Of a DNA stretch of 64,000 nt, positions 59,801 to 64,000 are shown piece by piece. The first letter of the stretch is position 1; the number at the start of each line of letters is the position of its first letter. The notes under the pieces are model-generated. The model was not told the origin of the DNA, did no database searches, and saw nothing but the letters and a program-made list of their open reading frames with translations. The stretch lies in NCBI GenBank assembly GCA_021234155.1, contig JAJEKV010000021.1, forward strand, positions 11,781,760 to 11,845,759. Direction: 5' to 3'. This DNA comes from Isoetes taiwanensis (taxonomy: Eukaryota; Streptophyta; Lycopodiopsida; Isoetales; Isoetaceae). The translations under genes were made by a program, and so were the position numbers.

Positions 59801-60429
59801 GCTAGAAAAACCGGGTCGCATTGTGGTGCCGGGGAGAGAGGTTGAAGAGGATAAGGCAGAGCCTCGCGGAATGATCCTCAAAGCGATCAATTTAAACATT
59901 ACCCGGAGAAACGAGATATATCTAACATTGATACAATCTTGGATCAAATGGATGAGAAAAGCTATGAGGAACTTAATGCGAGGAAACGAAAAAGACTTCT
60001 GGAGGCTACCGAGAAAGGTATTATTGCGCTTAGAGCCCGTGTTTCAAAAATTGGGGCTTTAAACAAAACATTTGATGCCTACATGCCTTTCTTTGACAAA
60101 GGGTCGAAGTTTCAATACGTAGGCATGGACATGGACCCCGCCCGCTCAAGAGGGTGAGCCCATCGTACACAAGAGCATCAGGTTCCAAAGAAAAAAAACC
60201 AAACTCTTCCATGCAGCCGATATCGCCCTTTGGCCGAAAGCGAGTGGCGATCCGGTCAAGGCAACCCCATGGATCACGAGGAGATCGAAGGACGGATCCA
60301 CATGTCCAACTCCTTGCGCAGGCCATGTCTGTAGAAATCCCAGAAGTAACAGGCTATACTGAGATGGACACAGAAGATCTTCTACAAAGGGGCCAGGACC
60401 ATGTAGCTAGGATAGTCGGGCCGAGATAG
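56873..60429 (+). pseudogene. Broken multi-exon frame, ParB-like then methyltransferase-like
   Basis: A splice-acceptor-like TTGCAG precedes a coding block at 56873. The reading frame continues with breaks: a frameshift near 57045, a TAG at 57432, a frameshift in a T tract near 58172, and another near 59520. Two small GT-AG introns fit the frame at 58010-58074 and 58425-58485. The middle (about 57900-58340) resembles ParB/sulfiredoxin-fold proteins: RMRSTDHVQTLVKSF, then WIISGNHKDMCKAL, then LS..CNE. Later come KNVVHAVTKEG, VFIDIRGFSALW near 59140-59170 (a motif-IV-like spot in amino-methyltransferases, but the DPPY core is lost) and VLDFFSPG near 59683 with KSIAFEK after it (motif I and II-like). 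A ParB plus methylase protein is known in mobile elements and phages. The role here is unproven; it is not a working gene. Confidence 0.4.
58449..58464. repeat. GATCGC-type palindrome inside a candidate intron
   Basis: CATCGCGACGCGATTT, followed by CCCCGACC. It sits within the 61-base intron at 58425-58485 of the ParB-like frame and matches the palindrome family of the flanks. Confidence 0.6.
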
Positions 60430-60760
60430 GTGTTGTACCCGAGTCGAAGATCTAAAACCCGATGGACTAATTTCTGCCCCTATGGCAAAGTAATGTACAT
60501 TGAAAATGTTTGAGGAATAAAAATTACAATGCTTTGAAGTTTTCCAATCTTTGAGTTTTCTTACTATTTTCGTTTTTGTTTTTGTCTAAACTTTCCTTGA
60601 CACGACAGCTCAGAATGTTCGCCATCGCGATCCTCATTATCAATTTCATTTCTTTTTATCCATGTGTAGAGCTTAACAGAATTGTGATATTACATCCATG
60701 GGCTAGCTAGGCAGCTTCAAATCTTCGCTGTGGCGATCCTGCTGAGTATTTTCACTCTTT
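60430..60760. repeat. 3' flank with two more GCGATCC palindrome copies
   Basis: CATCGCGATCC at 60623-60633 and TCGCTGTGGCGATCCTGCTG at about 60724-60743. The second copy shares the GGCGATCC(G/T)GCT(G/T) pattern of the 54978 copy. An AATAAA lies near 60513, about 85 bases past the last stop of the ParB-like frame and could be its poly-A signal. Confidence 0.55.
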
Positions 60761-62350
60761 CTTGTGGACCGCTCTTACTCACAAAGGAGCTTGTGATAGC
60801 CTTATACATGTCAAAGTCGGATACATCGCTGGTTGTGACCAAAAAACAGCGGAAAAAACGTCAACTTTTACTCTGCTGCAACCATTTACGGTGTTTTATA
60901 GACAACCAAGAACCTATTTCATGCTAAACGAGAATTCCGAAATTCTCTAATTAATTAAATCGTGCTTTATGGTTCCCTTCTTATATAGGGTCACCAGTTT
61001 TGGCAGCCAGCTCTACTTCTAGATCCAGTCCTCATATGGCTCAGGCCTTCTATGGCGCAGGTCCTTTTTTGGCTTATTCTCCTATAAAAACTCTATTGTT
61101 TCTTGCATTCCTCATCGGTGTTGTTGTATGGAGTCCCCTCCCCCTCCTCCGTCTTGTTTTAGTTGGATAGCATTGTGTCGGTCTTGGAGTTGTCATCCGC
61201 TGGTGTTTTTCGCGTCCAGAATCATGTAGTCCTTTTTTATCACTTGTGAGCTACTGATTATATGGTTACTATTACTATCAGGTTGATTTTCAATTGGCCA
61301 ATGGGCCTCTGCATTTTTTTCAGCATAGCATTTGTCGCTTCTGGAGGGCACCAAGGGATAAGCCCCCTCGGTCGAGCCTGTATATATATTAGAATTCTCA
61401 AACTCGGCGTCGCCCACGGCTTTCGAGGATCCTCATGGTTGGATTTCCCATATTGATGCTGTGATTCTTGTATTCCCGATCTCGGCGTAGCCCGTGGCTT
61501 CTGGAATCGTCGTGGATCGTTTCTCCTTTTTGATACTAGAATTTTTGTATTTCTAACCCATATTTATAATCTCCTGACCTTTGGCTTGTGGGTAACTCCT
61601 GACCCTTATACATTGAACTATTAGCATGTTGTTGATTTTTTGCAGTTTTTTTGGAGCTCTGGTCTCATTAGTACTCAGGGAGTGGTGTGTCTTGACAAGC
61701 TGCCAAAGTTTGAAGCTCTGACCTCACTAGGGCAGGTGGAGTTGCTTTTTCAGCCGAGCTGCCAAGGCGGGCCCTTGAAGTTGAGGCGAAAACCTTAGCA
61801 AGACATGTTGGAATTGTAGCTTGGATGGTCTTAGTAACTGTCTGGGGTGCAGCTTCGACGAGTGGCAGTATTTTTTGGGGTTGCGGTTTGGGCAATGTGG
61901 CAGCAATCTTTTGGCTTTCTTCTGGCTTAACATTTTACTGGGTCTTGACATTTTACTGGATGCCCAATTATACAACTTGGACACTAGAAAATACAATGCT
62001 AATACATGTTTGGTTTGCGTACCTGCCGAAAGCTTATCACCAGGATTAAAAACCCCGCCCTTTTGGGTTTTCAAGGAAAAACCCTAGTGATGAGCCTTGG
62101 GAACGGGACTTGGACAAACGTAAGCCTGGGAAATCGCTCCCAAGAACCCACGAATGGAGAAGTCGAAGCTACTGCCGCTTGCCAATCTATACCTGCACAT
62201 CATCAACACTAGAACAAATGTGCAAAAACAAACATCCCAAGGTGGAGGGGCTGATCACGAGTGCCACACAACAAAAACAAAGCCCCTTCAAATAGAGGGG
62301 CTGATCATGTATATGCCAAGCGACAAATACGTTAAACAATTAAGAGGGAG
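60761..62350. other. No gene seen; small duplication
   Basis: Two copies of CTCGGCGT(C/A)GCC(C/ )GTGGCTT-like text start near 61402 and 61481. Other frames at 61668-62212 are overlapping and unrecognised on both strands. Confidence 0.4.
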
Positions 62351-62356
62351 AGGATG

Positions 62357-62912
62357 GGTTTCAAAGAATAGAGAATAAGGTACTATTGAGAGAGAGGAGG
62401 AAGCGCCAATGAGACATTGATGATGAATCTTGCCTAATATAGCGATCTCCCAACCAGACAAAGCATGCAATGCATGCATGTGAGACGTGCATGCTTGCCC
62501 CCCAGAATCTCGATCCGATGGCTCGGATCGATGGGATTCTAGAATAGGGCTCGCATGAAAATGACAAAAACCTTCCAAATAGAAGAGAACTTCCTTATCA
62601 AAACGGGATCAAGGGCGAATGTCAAAGGATTATGGCCAAAAAAAAGGCAAGGTCGGGGAAGAACATTCCACAGCATGGAAAGAGACGCCAAATTAGTCAA
62701 TCCAAGCAGGGAGAAGCCCCTCCTCTGCATGGTTTCAAAGAATAGAAAATAAGATACTGCTGAGAGAGAGGAGAAGCGCTGATGAGACGTTGATGAAGAT
62801 CCTCCCCTAATATAGCGATCTCCCAACCAGAGAAAGCATGCAATGCATGCATGCGAGACATGCATCTTGCCCCCTCTAGAATCTCGCTCTGATGGCTCAG
62901 ATCGATGGGATT
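62357..62912. repeat. 182-bp direct repeats 374 bp apart, possibly TRIM-like
   Basis: 62357-62538 and 62731-62912 match closely, from GGTTTCAAAGAATAGA to GATCGATGGGATT. Both contain GCATGCAATGCATGCATG, with the RY core CATGCATG, which in seed-plant promoters binds B3-domain factors. A terminal-repeat pair enclosing 192 bases would suit a miniature LTR element, but no primer-binding site, polypurine tract or target duplication was seen. Confidence 0.7.
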
Positions 62913-64000
62913 ATCCATAAGATATCATCTGATTGTGAGAACAAAAAAGTTCTTATATGCAACTGGCATATAAATCATATCAGAAAGATCCTTATAGTAC
63001 TGTGACTTGTAATGAGAAATAGAGTTGCGATATGATTGTAAGCATATAAATTTTTTAGCACTTGAAATTTAATATTCTATATCAACAATTAGTGGTTCCA
63101 ATGCCACTATTTTGTCTTTTAAATTATAACCATGTGTACTGCAAAAGAAAAATGCATATACGTCAGCTTTCAACATAAAAGATCGGCCATGCTACCTAGC
63201 CAATCTTAATGGCTCACATACCCCACTTTCCTGCACAACATACACATACTCTTAAAATTCTTGACAAATAGTAACTATCTAAAACGCATCATTATCTATA
63301 CAATTTGAAGTACCCTTAAGCAAATATCAATTGATTTATGAAACTCTATATTTACAAAATTGATTGGATCTTCTTTCCAAGATGAAAATGTCTTTGATTT
63401 GCACTATACTTGCACGATCAATATGCCTTCTCTTTTGATAAATGTGAAGGAATATCGATAAATGTGAAGGAATATTAACAAGTGTTAATTTCAGCACGAA
63501 ACCTCAGGGGATTCACTCTTGGATTCATCTTTGATTGGCGGGCGATTTTCTTAGACCATTTCATACATATCTACTTTTAAGCATTGATCTAGTGCCAATT
63601 CTATACAATAAAAGGTTTAATTGCCAACCTTTGAATGCAGATGGGAGATGGTTAATCTGACCTCCTATTATCCACCAACAACCAATTTTGCATTTCAGCA
63701 GTTTCTCCATTTCTTGATTGATTCAGCTCCATTTCACCTCAAATATTTCCTCTCTTTACAACGTAGCTTTAAAGGGGTAAGCAAAGTGATTGAGATGCTT
63801 TTTGAAGCAGGTTAAGCCGTCTATGTAGCAACATGAATGATTAGATTGCCCCTCTAGACCTAATTTTGGCATGAATGGGATTTATCACTCATTTTGGCTC
63901 AATTAACTATATCCCAGCTGATATGCGGATGTTGCCAAACAACTTCAAAAGTAGTAATTATCAACAAGCCATAAAGCAACAAAGATAGATCCTAAAGGAT
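62913..64000. other. No gene seen
   Basis: AT-rich intergenic DNA to the end of the window. The frame at 63621-63815 is unrecognised. Confidence 0.5.

Overview
The window looks like nuclear DNA from a land plant. It carries three spliced genes with canonical GT-AG introns of roughly 55-500 bp, scattered in a repeat-rich background of LTR retrotransposons (Copia, Gypsy), LINE and reverse-transcriptase remnants, DNA-transposon remnants, foldback elements and minisatellites. The species cannot be fixed from the sequence. The gene families fit any land plant, and the repeat load and small introns give no firm clue to lineage.

Layout. 1-4.1 kb: a segment of at least 1.2 kb present twice in direct orientation, with a foldback element and (GATG)n microsatellites. 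5.3-5.8 kb: a reverse-transcriptase-like fragment. 7.6-11.1 kb: a decayed LINE on the minus strand. 13-18.3 kb: a spliced plus-strand gene of the Atos/FAM214 family (5 coding exons, 713 aa), followed by a three-copy tandem repeat. 20-21.9 kb: a decayed Ty3/Gypsy element (minus). 22.9-31.6 kb: mostly non-coding, with a foldback hairpin, a tRNA-like remnant and several tandem arrays. 32.2-34.2 kb: an intact 8-exon minus-strand gene for a divergent phosphoglycerate-kinase-like protein (451 aa). 35.1-40 kb: a decayed Copia element with both LTRs. 40.1-42.1 kb: a GRAS-family pseudogene split by a MITE. 42.3-43 kb: Gypsy gag and LTR remnant plus a SINE-like piece. 44.45-46.94 kb: a 12-exon minus-strand TauE/SafE membrane-protein gene (474 aa), with seven copies of a 21-bp inverted repeat just past its stop codon. 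47.6-48.9 kb: an unrecognised decayed coding stretch. 49.2-52.5 kb: a 5'-truncated, well-preserved Copia element. 52.7-54.95 kb: minus-strand fragments resembling DUF7869 and DUF8039 transposon-associated proteins. 54.9-60.8 kb: a GC-rich island with many short GATCGC...GCGATC palindromes around a broken, intron-containing plus-strand reading frame that resembles a ParB-like domain followed by DNA-methyltransferase-like motifs. 60.8-64 kb: non-coding, with a pair of 182-bp direct repeats.

The three intact genes (Atos-like, PGK-like, TauE/SafE) show no sign of acting together; each is an ordinary single plant gene. The most unusual parts are the PGK-like gene, which has lost a conserved substrate-binding motif, and the 54.9-60.8 kb palindrome-rich block with its ParB/methyltransferase-like frame. 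All exon joins were worked out by eye. Family names come from remembered motifs, not from a search.
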